Positions 1-8,216 of a DNA stretch of 40,504 nucleotides are shown here, one piece after another. The notes below the pieces were generated by a model that saw only the letters and a program-made list of their open reading frames with translations, had not been told where the DNA came from and did no database searches. The DNA comes from Desulfobacteraceae bacterium (GTDB taxonomy: Bacteria; Desulfobacterota; Desulfobacteria; Desulfobacterales; ETH-SRB1). A program made the position numbers and the translations under genes. Every line of letters begins with the position of its first letter. The stretch's first letter is position 1. The stretch is from assembly GCA_014237365.1 (NCBI GenBank), contig JABZFQ010000250.1:1-40504 (forward strand), given 5' to 3'.

Positions 1-45
1 AGAAAGGACGAAGCTTCGGCAATTATGATAGAGAAGGAGCGGTAA
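1..45 (+). CDS. C-terminal end of an upstream gene, probably FeoA (partial)
   Basis: An open frame runs from the window edge to a TAA at 43-45 and encodes the last 14 residues of a protein, ending in a charged Glu/Lys/Arg tail. Only three bases separate it from the feoB start, and the feoB ribosome binding site (gaaggag) lies inside it, so the two genes are translationally close. A small FeoA protein normally precedes FeoB, so FeoA is the best guess. That is inference from position; the visible residues are too few to identify the family. Confidence 0.4.
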   Translation, partial: RKDEASAIMIEKER

Positions 46-48
46 ACT

Positions 49-2373
49 ATGAGTGATTTTATTATTGGTGTTGTAGGCAATCCCAATTGCGGCAAGACCA
101 GCTTGTTCAACGCGCTGACCGGCGCCAGTCAGCGGGTCGGGAACTGGCCCGGGGTCACCGTGGACCGTAAAATTGGTGTGTACAAGCATGAAGGCAAGGA
201 AATTGAGGTAGTCGATCTTCCCGGCATCTACTCGCTTGCTGCGACCTCGATAGATGAACAGGTGGCCAGGGATTACATCCTTTCAGGAGAGGCGGACATT
301 ATTGTTAATATTGTAGATGCTTCCAACGTGGAACGGAACCTCTACCTCACGGTTCAGCTTCTTGAGATGAAGGTGCCGATGGTGGTAGCGCTCAACATGA
401 TGGACATTGCCAGGAGTCGCAAGATTGATATTGATGTTACTGAATTGTCCAAACGGTTGGATTGCACAGTTCTTCCCGTCGTTGCTACGAAACAGGAAGG
501 TGTTCAAGAACTCAAGTCAATGATCAATAAAGCCTGTGAGGAAAAATCTGTTTCAGATACCAGGGTAATGTATCCTGCTGAAATCGAAAAGGCCATTGAT
601 GAATTGGTTCCGGTCATACAGAATACGGTTGACAGCAGGAAGATGGACGCACACTGGGCTGCGCTCAAGCTTCTTGAAGGCGACGAACTGATGTCCAGCT
701 TCGTGGAAGATGACACCTGCGAGATTGTTGCCCGTTGCCAAAAAGAAATTGAAGACAAGATAGGTGATGAAGCCGATATTATTGTGGCTGACAGCAGGTA
801 TGGACTTATCACGTCGTTGACCATGGACACGGTCAAAAAGGCTACCCAGGTGCGGAGAACCGTATCAGACAGGATCGACAGGATTGTGCTCAATCGTGCC
901 ATGGGGATACCCATCTTCCTGGCGGCCATGTACCTGATGTTTATGATCACCATTAACCTTGGAGGCGCGTTCATCGACTTTTTCGACATATTCGTCGGCA
1001 CCATATTTGTAGATGGGTTTGCAACAGTGCTTTCCACCATTGGTGTTCCTGACTGGCTGAATACTATTCTCGCCGGCGGACTTGGAGGCGGCATTCAGAC
1101 TATTGCCACATTCATTCCGCCTATCGGCTTTATGTTTCTTTTTCTTTCCTTTCTTGAGGACTCAGGCTATATGGCCCGTGCTGCATTTGTTATGGACAGG
1201 TTTATGAGGTTTATCGGATTGCCGGGCAAATCCTTTATTCCTATGCTCGTGGGCTTTGGTTGTAATGTTCCGGCCATCATGGCAACTCGAACTCTGGAGA
1301 ATCAACGGGACCGTACGCTGACCATCATGATGAATCCCTTCATGTCTTGCGGGGCGCGTTTGCCGGTTTATGCGCTTTTTGCTGCCGCGTTTTTTCCTGT
1401 TGGCGGGCAAAACCTGGTCTTTGGTCTGTACTTACTCGGCATCGGCTTTGCGGTTCTGACAGGACTGGTATTGAAAAATACCCTGCTTACAGGAGGCATC
1501 ACACCATTTGTGATGGAGCTTCCACCTTATCATATTCCAACACTAAGAGGGGTGCTTTTGCGGACATGGGATCGGTTAAAGACCTTTATGTTCAGGGCCG
1601 GCAAAGTGATTATTCCCGTGGTCGTGGTTTTGAGTTTTCTTAACTCCCTGGGAACCGATGGTACTTTTGGCAATGAGGACACCGACAAGTCCGCACTAAG
1701 CGCTGTCGGAAAATCAATCACACCTGTTTTCAAGCCTATGGGAATTGCCGAGGAAAACTGGCCCGCAACTGTAGGAATTTTCACTGGAATATTTGCGAAA
1801 GAAGCCGTGGTGGGGACTCTGAATTCTATGTATTCCCAAATGGATATAAGTCTCGCTGATGAGACGGCAGAAGAGCCGTTCGATTTTTGGGGTGGTATTA
1901 AAAGTGCTTTTGCCAGCATTCCGGACAACCTGGCAGGTCTGGCCGGCACATTACTTGATCCCCTCGGGATCTCTGTCGGTGATGTAAGCAGTATTGATGT
2001 GGCTGCGGAGAACCTGGAAATAGACGCCGGCGTCTTGGGCTCCATGTCCAAGTTGTTTGACGGCAAAATCGGGGCATTTGCCTATCTTCTTTTCATCTTG
2101 CTCTATTTCCCATGTGTGGCCGCGATAGCTGCGGTCTATCGCGAGACCAATCTCAAGTGGTCTGTCTTTATTTGTGCCTGGACGACAGGTCTGGCATACA
2201 TGGCCGCGGTATTATTCTATCAGCTTGGCACAATAGGTCGCCATCCAGTATCATCTTTATCATGGATTGGCATCATGCTTGGCATTTTCGCTGCTGTGGT
2301 GTTCGTCATGAGATACCTGGGCCAGGGAGAAAGAAGAGCCGAACACGCTATTTTTGGAGCGGCAAGGGCATAG
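49..2373 (+). CDS. feoB: Ferrous iron transport protein B (FeoB), GTPase-coupled Fe(II) permease
   Basis: FeoB imports Fe(II) across the inner membrane and carries an N-terminal G-protein domain. The G1 loop GNPNCGKTS is at residues 10-18, the G2-type segment GNWPGVTVDR at 31-40, G3 DLPG at 56-59 and G4 NMMD at 116-119. A helical insertion follows, then many membrane segments from about residue 285, including the two gate-type regions (around GFGCNVPAIMATRT and GIFAKEAVVGTLNSMYSQ). The length of 774 aa is full for the family. The ATG at 49 has a good ribosome binding site (ggagcgg) within the preceding frame. It heads an iron locus with a FeoC-like protein 17 bases downstream. Nothing in the sequence suggests loss of function. 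Confidence 0.97.
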   Translation: MSDFIIGVVGNPNCGKTSLFNALTGASQRVGNWPGVTVDRKIGVYKHEGKEIEVVDLPGIYSLAATSIDEQVARDYILSGEADIIVNIVDASNVERNLYLTVQLLEMKVPMVVALNMMDIARSRKIDIDVTELSKRLDCTVLPVVATKQEGVQELKSMINKACEEKSVSDTRVMYPAEIEKAIDELVPVIQNTVDSRKMDAHWAALKLLEGDELMSSFVEDDTCEIVARCQKEIEDKIGDEADIIVADSRYGLITSLTMDTVKKATQVRRTVSDRIDRIVLNRAMGIPIFLAAMYLMFMITINLGGAFIDFFDIFVGTIFVDGFATVLSTIGVPDWLNTILAGGLGGGIQTIATFIPPIGFMFLFLSFLEDSGYMARAAFVMDRFMRFIGLPGKSFIPMLVGFGCNVPAIMATRTLENQRDRTLTIMMNPFMSCGARLPVYALFAAAFFPVGGQNLVFGLYLLGIGFAVLTGLVLKNTLLTGGITPFVMELPPYHIPTLRGVLLRTWDRLKTFMFRAGKVIIPVVVVLSFLNSLGTDGTFGNEDTDKSALSAVGKSITPVFKPMGIAEENWPATVGIFTGIFAKEAVVGTLNSMYSQMDISLADETAEEPFDFWGGIKSAFASIPDNLAGLAGTLLDPLGISVGDVSSIDVAAENLEIDAGVLGSMSKLFDGKIGAFAYLLFILLYFPCVAAIAAVYRETNLKWSVFICAWTTGLAYMAAVLFYQLGTIGRHPVSSLSWIGIMLGIFAAVVFVMRYLGQGERRAEHAIFGAARA

Positions 2374-2390
2374 AATTCAGGGGTTAGATC

Positions 2391-2612
2391 GTGATCCTTT
2401 CAGATATAAGGAAATACCTTTCCGAAAACAGGATAGTGAGCTTGAAGGACCTGTCCGTCCATTTCGATATCGAACCGGATGCCATGCAGGGGATGCTCCA
2501 GGAATGGATTCGGAAAGGGAAGGTTCGAAAGTGTTCCGGAGAACCCCATTGCAGTTATGCATGTGCGCAATGCTCGGATCCTGCCGCTATGGAACTATAT
2601 GAATGGACTTAA
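2391..2612 (+). CDS. feoC: FeoC-like winged-helix protein with four cysteines
   Basis: This 73-aa protein starts at a GTG 17 bases after feoB, with an agggg ribosome binding site. Residues 1-45 look like a small winged helix (SLKDLSVHFD followed by MQGMLQEWIRKGKV), as in FeoC. The C-terminal part has Cys48, Cys54, Cys58 and Cys61, the kind of cluster that in FeoC proteins can hold an oxygen-sensitive iron-sulfur centre. FeoC proteins bind FeoB and affect its stability or activity, and some may act in transcription. Size, domain order and position directly after feoB all agree. The last codons overlap the ATG of the next gene. Confidence 0.85.
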   Translation: MILSDIRKYLSENRIVSLKDLSVHFDIEPDAMQGMLQEWIRKGKVRKCSGEPHCSYACAQCSDPAAMELYEWT

Positions 2613-3256
2613 CCGATCGAGGCGTGGGGAAAACGCTTCTCATTATTGGCATACACATAGAGGAGCTTCGTTTTGGGGAAAGAGTTGCGGAAGGTGCGAA
2701 AGAGCTTGGAATAGATGTGTTGCGTATTGAACACGGACTGTCCAATGACCGGTTCCTTTACAGCAATCTCTTCTACCACGATACCTTTCTCCGGGAGCTT
2801 TATCTACAGACGCACATGCAGATTCGGGGAAAATACAGCATTGCAATAGACCTGCATACAGGGTTTAACCAGGCGGGTTGTTGCGCGGACGTATTTTGTA
2901 AGGAGACCTGCGTTCTTGACTGCCTGCATTGTGTTTTGCAAAACAGGCTTATCGGAGGCAGCCTGCTATTGAAAAAAGTCCGTTTGCTGAAAATCGTCAA
3001 AAATGTGGCCGTACGTCCAAAGCTTGCAGATGTGAGCTACTTGCGTTGCAAGACCTTTATACCGGAAACTGTTTGGAAAGGACGCCATTATCACTACGTG
3101 GGGCTTGAGATATACTTGCCCAGGCCGGGCCAGGAAAGTCGAGAAGACTGGCTCTTTGCCCGGCAGTTGGTGAAGTGCATACATGAGTGCGGCAAAAAAC
3201 TTAAGAGGAACAAAAGCAATGAAATCCGTGGAAACTGCCAGGGAAAACCGGTTTGA
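2603..3256 (+). CDS. Putative M14/aspartoacylase-like zinc hydrolase of the Feo locus
   Basis: This 217-aa protein starts inside the 3' end of the FeoC-like gene and runs past the start of the next gene, so it is tightly packed in the operon. I do not recognise it at once. It does show the zinc-ligand layout of succinylglutamate desuccinylase/aspartoacylase proteins: an H-x-x-E pair in GIHIEELRFGE (His18, Glu21), a DLHTG motif with His85, and a late acidic residue in GLEIYLP (Glu169). The middle is cysteine-rich (Cys93, Cys94, Cys99, Cys103, Cys107, Cys110), which is not usual for that family and could bind metal. The function is inferred from motifs only; no substrate can be proposed. Confidence 0.5.
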   Translation: MDLTDRGVGKTLLIIGIHIEELRFGERVAEGAKELGIDVLRIEHGLSNDRFLYSNLFYHDTFLRELYLQTHMQIRGKYSIAIDLHTGFNQAGCCADVFCKETCVLDCLHCVLQNRLIGGSLLLKKVRLLKIVKNVAVRPKLADVSYLRCKTFIPETVWKGRHYHYVGLEIYLPRPGQESREDWLFARQLVKCIHECGKKLKRNKSNEIRGNCQGKPV

Positions 3257-5327
3257 GATTGCCCATGAGATTTCGGGAAGAATTCGAATTCTCAGCTCAT
3301 CTCTTAGTGATCCCTATCTGGACACTCGTTATCTTGAAGCCTATATTGAGGGACTTCCAGGGGTGGAAACTGTGCGTTTAAACAAGATGGCTGGATGTAT
3401 CGTGGTTACGCACGACGACGAGCCGGATACCAGGGCAAGTATTCTCGGAATTCTGGAAAATCCGCCCCGGGAATTTTTTTGCACCCGATACGACCTGTCT
3501 AATCCACCGGATCTTACGAACACCTTCAAGGTCGGCACAGTTCTTTTCTCTGTAGTATTTCTTCCCAGGCGGCTGAAGGCGATTTTGTCCTGGATTACAG
3601 CCGCTCCGATCATATCGAAAGGGATCAAGAGCTTTTTTGCCGGAAAGATTACAGTTGACATTCTTGATGCCAGCGTGGTTGGCTTTACTCTGCTGAGAGG
3701 AGACTATTTTGCAGGCAACGCCATCGTTTTGCTACTGACCTTTGGCGAGTATCTCGAAGGGCTTACCGAGCACAGGTCCAACAGGCTTCTCCTGAGTCTT
3801 TACAAGCACGAAGCGGATGTGGTCTGGATTGAGGTGGAGGGAGTTGAGACAGAAATTCCGGTCAGGGATGTGCGTATTGGTGATATAGTTATTTGCGGGC
3901 ACGGTGAACTTATTTCTGTGGACGGTGTTGTGGCGGAAGGATCTGCTACCGTCAACCAGGCCTCCATTACAGGGGAGCCCTTGCCAGTGGACACCACTAT
4001 CGGTGACGAGGTCTTTTCAGGAACGTTTATTGAAGAGGGTCGTATCAAAATCAGGGCCGGCAGGGTCGGCGCTGAAGCTACAACAGCCAGGATCAGTCAG
4101 TATATAGAAAAATCGCTGAACAATAAGTCGATTGTTCAAACCGAGTCCTCTGCCCTTGCGGATCGTCTTGTTCCCATCACCTTTGGGATGGGGATCGCCA
4201 TTCTCGCAGTCACAGGCGACTTCCGCAGGGCATCAGCCGTGCTGACCGTGGATTACTCCTGCGCATTGAAACTCGTGAGCCCGGTGGCCGTAAAAACCGG
4301 TATGAGCTCAGCGGCCAAGGGGGGTGTTATCATCAAGGGTGCGTCTGCATTTGAGGCCGTTGCAAGGGCAGATACCTTTGTTTTCGACAAGACCGGAACC
4401 CTTACAAAAGGATCTCCTGAGGTCACGGATGTAATTTCATTCAATGGCAGCACAGCAAAAGAGGTTCTCAGCCTGGCAGCCGCAGCAGAAGCCCATTATC
4501 GTCATCCTGCGGCTACAGCGATACTCGAAGAAGCGGCACGTCGCAAGATAACGGTTTCCCAGGCGGCTGAATGCGATTTTATTGTTGCACATGGGGTCTC
4601 GGCATTTGTCAATTCGTTTAATGTGCTGGTGGGCAATTTTCATTTTATCGCGGAAGACGAAGGGATCGATTGCTCTGTGAGCGAGGCCAGTGCCGAAAAA
4701 CTGCGATCCCAGGGAAAGAGCCTGCTTTATGTGGCCAGAGAGGAGAAGCTCATCGGTCTGATAGCGGTTCGCGATATTGTTCGGCCAGAGGCCGCAGCAG
4801 CACTGAAGAGGCTCAAAGCGGCAGGAGTGAAACGCCTCGTTATACTGACCGGCGATCAGAAAGAAAGCGCCGAGGCCCTGGCCCTGGAGCTGGGTCTTGA
4901 TGAAATCCACTGGAAGCTTTTGCCCGAAGACAAGGGCGATATCATCGAGCAGTTGCAGGAGCAGGGTCATGTTGTGGCTTTTGTTGGGGACGGCGTTAAC
5001 GATGCGCCGGCCCTTGTCAAGGCAGACGTTGGAATTTCCATGCCGGGAGGTGCTGATCTTGCCAAAGAATCGGCACATGTGGTATTACTTAACGAAGACC
5101 TGACGTCTCTTGCCTTTTCCCGTGAGGTTTCTCAGAAGGTTATGTCAGTTATAAGAAAGAACTTTTACATGAATCTGAGCATCAACTCCTTTGCTTTACT
5201 GCTTGCAGTATTCGGGTTTGTGTCACCGCTTACGGCAGCGCTCATACATAACTGCAGCACGATCGGGCTACTTGGCTACGCTCTTAAAGCCACATCCATC
5301 AAGCCACGGGATAAACAAGATTTGTAA
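3219..5327 (+). CDS. P1B-type metal-transporting ATPase with YSC instead of CPC
   Basis: A 702-aa heavy-metal P-type ATPase. The N-terminus resembles an HMA fold (GRIRIL..., then PGVETVRLNKMAG) but lacks the metal-binding CxxC. The actuator loop has TGEP at 251-254, the phosphorylation site DKTGT has Asp390, the P1B signature His-Pro is at 429-430, and the hinge GDGVND is at 590-595. The membrane metal-binding motif is Tyr346-Ser347-Cys348 (DYSCALKL) rather than CPC, so the usual Cu/Zn specificity cannot be assumed. Its place between feo genes suggests Fe(II) or Mn(II) handling, but this is inference. I chose the ATG at 3219 over the upstream ATG at 3183 because it has an agagga ribosome binding site and less overlap with the previous gene. 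Confidence 0.88.
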   Translation: MKSVETARENRFEIAHEISGRIRILSSSLSDPYLDTRYLEAYIEGLPGVETVRLNKMAGCIVVTHDDEPDTRASILGILENPPREFFCTRYDLSNPPDLTNTFKVGTVLFSVVFLPRRLKAILSWITAAPIISKGIKSFFAGKITVDILDASVVGFTLLRGDYFAGNAIVLLLTFGEYLEGLTEHRSNRLLLSLYKHEADVVWIEVEGVETEIPVRDVRIGDIVICGHGELISVDGVVAEGSATVNQASITGEPLPVDTTIGDEVFSGTFIEEGRIKIRAGRVGAEATTARISQYIEKSLNNKSIVQTESSALADRLVPITFGMGIAILAVTGDFRRASAVLTVDYSCALKLVSPVAVKTGMSSAAKGGVIIKGASAFEAVARADTFVFDKTGTLTKGSPEVTDVISFNGSTAKEVLSLAAAAEAHYRHPAATAILEEAARRKITVSQAAECDFIVAHGVSAFVNSFNVLVGNFHFIAEDEGIDCSVSEASAEKLRSQGKSLLYVAREEKLIGLIAVRDIVRPEAAAALKRLKAAGVKRLVILTGDQKESAEALALELGLDEIHWKLLPEDKGDIIEQLQEQGHVVAFVGDGVNDAPALVKADVGISMPGGADLAKESAHVVLLNEDLTSLAFSREVSQKVMSVIRKNFYMNLSINSFALLLAVFGFVSPLTAALIHNCSTIGLLGYALKATSIKPRDKQDL

Positions 5328-5415
5328 CTATTCAGGTAGATAGACTGAAGGCCAAAGGCTGAAGGTAAAAACCACACCCAATTGAAAACAGTTATTGGAA
5401 TGGGGGATCGAAAAA

Positions 5416-6132
5416 ATGATGACCCTTGAAGAAGCTCACGCAGGTGACATCCTGCGCTTGGTCCGGATCAGTGACAGCAAACTCGAAAAAAACCTTAACA
5501 GAATCGGGTTGTCGCCAGGATCAACATTTGTCAAGTTTCAGAAAGAAGAAATCGGGTATCAGTCAGTCCGCGTGCGGGGCGAGAAAACAAACGTTGTTCT
5601 TGGCGGGGGGATGAGCGCCAAGATTATCGTAACAAGGGCCGACGGCAGCAAGACACCTCTTTTTGAGATGAACTCAAAGGAGGAAGGCAGGATTGAAGCC
5701 TTATCAGGTGGGCCCAAACTACATGAGACACTGGAAACACTCGGGCTGAAGATCGGAGATCGCATAAAGTTTTTGCGCAAGCTGCCTCCGATGGAATACG
5801 TGACCGTCTTAGACAAGAAAAGGCACCTCCATCTACAGGAAGGGATAGCTTCGAAAATTTGGGGCGTGACTGAAAACCAGGAAATTCAATTTACATCGGC
5901 CAGGGTCTGGAAGGAATTTAAAGTGTGTAAACTGCTCGGAGGAACTCGTGCCCAGAGGTATCTGACGAATTTAGGAATCAAACCGGGGACATCCTTGATC
6001 CTGATAGGAATAGAAGAGGGCAAACGAATTGGGTATGGTCCAAAGGGCCATATTGCCATAGAAACCAAGGACGGATTTCATATCTATCTTGGCCCGGTTG
6101 AAGCCGATTCCATATATGTGGATGTGGTGTAA
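5416..6132 (+). CDS. Protein of three tandem FeoA domains
   Basis: FeoA proteins are usually about 75-85 aa with one SH3-like fold. This 238-aa protein holds three such units. Unit 1 starts MMTLEEAHAGDILRLVRI and continues to the NRIGLSPGSTF signature. Unit 2 has ETLGLKIGDRIKFL and a following beta-rich stretch. Unit 3 has LLGGTRAQRYLTNLGIKPG and ends in a typical hairpin (GFHIYLGPVEADSIYVDVV). The repeated phrase is L-x-x-[LI]-G-[LI]-x-[PI]-G. An upstream TTG at 5395 is possible, but the ATG at 5416 has a gggggat ribosome binding site at the right distance. It probably acts as a scaffold or regulator for FeoB. The single-domain FeoA presumably lies just before the window. Confidence 0.85.
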   Translation: MMTLEEAHAGDILRLVRISDSKLEKNLNRIGLSPGSTFVKFQKEEIGYQSVRVRGEKTNVVLGGGMSAKIIVTRADGSKTPLFEMNSKEEGRIEALSGGPKLHETLETLGLKIGDRIKFLRKLPPMEYVTVLDKKRHLHLQEGIASKIWGVTENQEIQFTSARVWKEFKVCKLLGGTRAQRYLTNLGIKPGTSLILIGIEEGKRIGYGPKGHIAIETKDGFHIYLGPVEADSIYVDVV

Positions 6133-6185
6133 TAGTGGCCGACTACTTCACCACGCCTTAGCAAAGAAAAGTGGAAATATCTATT

Positions 6186-6794
6186 ATGCAAAAAAAAATA
6201 ACTATTATATTCACCATATCCATCATCCTTCTGGTAATATTTTGCAGCATTGCTTTGTCACACCCGCATGTTTTTATCGCTCAAAGGATAAAAATAGTTT
6301 TTGATGATCAAGGGCTTGCAGGCTTCAACATTTACTGGACGTTTGATGATATGTTTGCCAGCATGATAGCCGGCGATTATGACAAAAATCAAAACAAAGT
6401 TTTAGAAAAAAGTGAAGTAGCGCTAATAAAAAAAGAGGCTTTTTCATATGTATCCAACTACAATTACTTTACTTTTGTGAAAATTGATGGGAAACTTTTT
6501 GATGTTAAGTTTATTCAAGATTTTTCGGCTGAGTTTCATGATAAAAAATTAGTTTACAAGTTTTTTATCCCTTGTCATGTTACGGCCACAAGTAACTTTA
6601 AACATGTTACTGTTGCCTCATATGATCCATCGTATTACAGCGCTATTTTCTTTGCGAATAACGGTTCAGTATCATTAGATCATTCTGAACCCTTTAAAGT
6701 AAAAACGGCTATTAAAGAAGATAAGTCAACATCAATATACTATGGACAAATCAATCCATGGGCGCTATTTTTGGATTTTCGCACAAAACAATGA
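6186..6794 (+). CDS. DUF1007-family periplasmic protein
   Basis: This is a 202-aa secreted protein. The signal peptide runs from the ATG at 6186 through a hydrophobic core and is expected to be cut just before HPHVF, the typical mature N-terminus of DUF1007 proteins. The rest is beta-rich, with one D-x-N-x-N-type acidic stretch (DYDKNQNKVLEKSE). DUF1007 proteins are often found beside NicO/RcnA-type nickel/cobalt transporters, as here, where the stop overlaps the start of the next gene. A GTG at 6171 is an alternative start but would put charged residues ahead of the signal core. The biochemical role is unknown; metal handling in the periplasm is inferred from its partner. Base composition is clearly AT-richer than the feo genes just upstream. 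Confidence 0.75.
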   Translation: MQKKITIIFTISIILLVIFCSIALSHPHVFIAQRIKIVFDDQGLAGFNIYWTFDDMFASMIAGDYDKNQNKVLEKSEVALIKKEAFSYVSNYNYFTFVKIDGKLFDVKFIQDFSAEFHDKKLVYKFFIPCHVTATSNFKHVTVASYDPSYYSAIFFANNGSVSLDHSEPFKVKTAIKEDKSTSIYYGQINPWALFLDFRTKQ

Positions 6795-7690
6795 AACAAT
6801 CTGTAATCTTTCTAATTTTATTGTTATTTTTTTCGATTGCCACTTTGGCAAGTGCCAACAATCCTTTTACAACAAAGCCGGAAAATCAGCATGTTGCATC
6901 CATGCCTGTTATTAGCAATAAATTTTTTGCGAAAATAATTATATGGCAGCATAAATTAAAAGCAAAAATGTCTTCACTTGTCCGGCAGGCTGAATCGACA
7001 GGAAGCATAAAACCATTATTGCTGCTTATTATGGCCTCATTTGCATACGGAGTAATCCACGCTGCCGGCCCTGGTCATGGGAAGGCCATTGCCTTATCTT
7101 ACGTATTGTCACAACGGCCTTCATATATCCAGGGTCTGCTGTTCAGTAATTGCATGGCCCTATTTCACGGCGCTTCAGGTATTATTTTCGTGCTTGTTAT
7201 ACGCTTTGTTCTAAAAACAAACATTATCAAAAACCTTGAAACCGTCACAAACATAACCCAGGTCATCAGTTACAGCATCATCACCTGTTTTGGCCTTGGC
7301 ATTTTTATACACAGCATTTACAAATTGATAAAAAAAAATGACCAAAAACAGCACACATATGAAACTTTTAAATCTGGTAAATACACTAATCCTGTTCTGT
7401 TAGCGCTTGTTGTCGGCAGTATTCCCTGCCCAGGCGTTGTAATGGTTATGCTGTTTACATTATCAATGGATCTAATTGCCCTTGGGATAATATTAGGGAT
7501 AACCATTTCAATCGGAATGGCGCTTACAGTATCAATTGTTGTATTAATCACCATATCAGGAAAAATAGCCTCACTTACCGCAATTTCAAAAAACAGTAAA
7601 CGGACAGTTCTTATTGAATTCGGCATTGAAGTATTTTCCGGTCTATTGTTAATGACGCTCGGAATATTATTTTTAGGAGCAAATTTATAA
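6791..7690 (+). CDS. NicO/RcnA-type nickel/cobalt transporter
   Basis: This 299-aa membrane protein has about six to seven hydrophobic segments. It carries the family motifs YGVIHAAGPGHGKAIALSY (histidine-rich first motif), LFHGASGI and GSIPCPGVVMVML. These fit the NicO group, which includes RcnA exporters. An N-terminal signal-like segment ends near SAN, followed by a periplasmic-type linker. The ATG at 6791 overlaps the TGA of the DUF1007 gene (ATGA), which implies translational coupling. The direction of transport cannot be read from sequence. The RcnA resemblance suggests export; cation choice (Ni, Co or Fe) is open. It ends before a repeat-filled gap of about 520 bases. Confidence 0.8.
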   Translation: MKQSVIFLILLLFFSIATLASANNPFTTKPENQHVASMPVISNKFFAKIIIWQHKLKAKMSSLVRQAESTGSIKPLLLLIMASFAYGVIHAAGPGHGKAIALSYVLSQRPSYIQGLLFSNCMALFHGASGIIFVLVIRFVLKTNIIKNLETVTNITQVISYSIITCFGLGIFIHSIYKLIKKNDQKQHTYETFKSGKYTNPVLLALVVGSIPCPGVVMVMLFTLSMDLIALGIILGITISIGMALTVSIVVLITISGKIASLTAISKNSKRTVLIEFGIEVFSGLLLMTLGILFLGANL

Positions 7691-7951
7691 ACCTTGCACA
7701 CCACGCAACATACGGGTCCGTACTGAGCGGTTCGGCTGAAACATGTTACCGGCATCCCGTGCACTGAGATGAAATGTCCTGAAAACTTTGAGCACATAGG
7801 TTTCTTTTGTTTTTGACCCACTCAATAGTATGGCAAGAAAATTATTTGGGATTAAATTGAAAAAAAGGTTGATAAACATCTCTTTTTTAGTTGGGAATTT
7901 CTAACAATATTTTATTGTATAGGAAGTTATAAAATTATGTTTTCTGTATTC

Positions 7952-8168
7952 GTCCACTAATTTCACGAATTTACACTAAATAGTGTCCGAACGAAAACTA
8001 GAAAATTTTTTCAAGTTCAAGGAAGGCGCAAATTTTAACCGCAGGAATACATTGAGTATTTTGAGGATTAAATTTTAAGCCTAACGCAGAAATTGGGAAA
8101 ATTAGCAGTTTTCGTTCAGGCACTAAATAGAAACTAATGATTAGTGCTGATTCGTGAAATTAGTGGAC
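7952..8168. repeat. Palindromic element (hairpin arms) interrupted by a second element
   Basis: The outer arms are a perfect 19-bp inverted repeat, GTCCACTAATTTCACGAAT at 7952-7970 and its complement at 8150-8168. They extend inwards imperfectly with TTACACTAA against TTAGTGCTG, giving a hairpin of about 28 bp per arm. The space between the arms is filled by the inverted-repeat element described separately. Without it, the arms would be separated by only a short loop of about 14 bases. Confidence 0.8.
7981..8125. mobile_element. MITE-like element inserted in the loop of the outer hairpin
   Basis: The ends are near-perfect inverted repeats: TAGTGTCCGAACGAAAACT at the left, and TAGTGCCTGAACGAAAACT when the right end is read in complement. 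The 10-bp word CACTAAATAG occurs at 7974-7983 and again at 8121-8130. The element is therefore either TA-flanked (Tc1/IS630 style) or bounded by an 8-10 bp target duplication; the overlap of ends and flanks prevents a decision. At about 140 bp it has no coding capacity, so it must have been moved by a transposase elsewhere. Confidence 0.75.
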
Positions 8169-8216
8169 AAATTAATGTTTTTTATTTTTTAATTATTAAT
8201 ATAAGGAGTAATGGTT

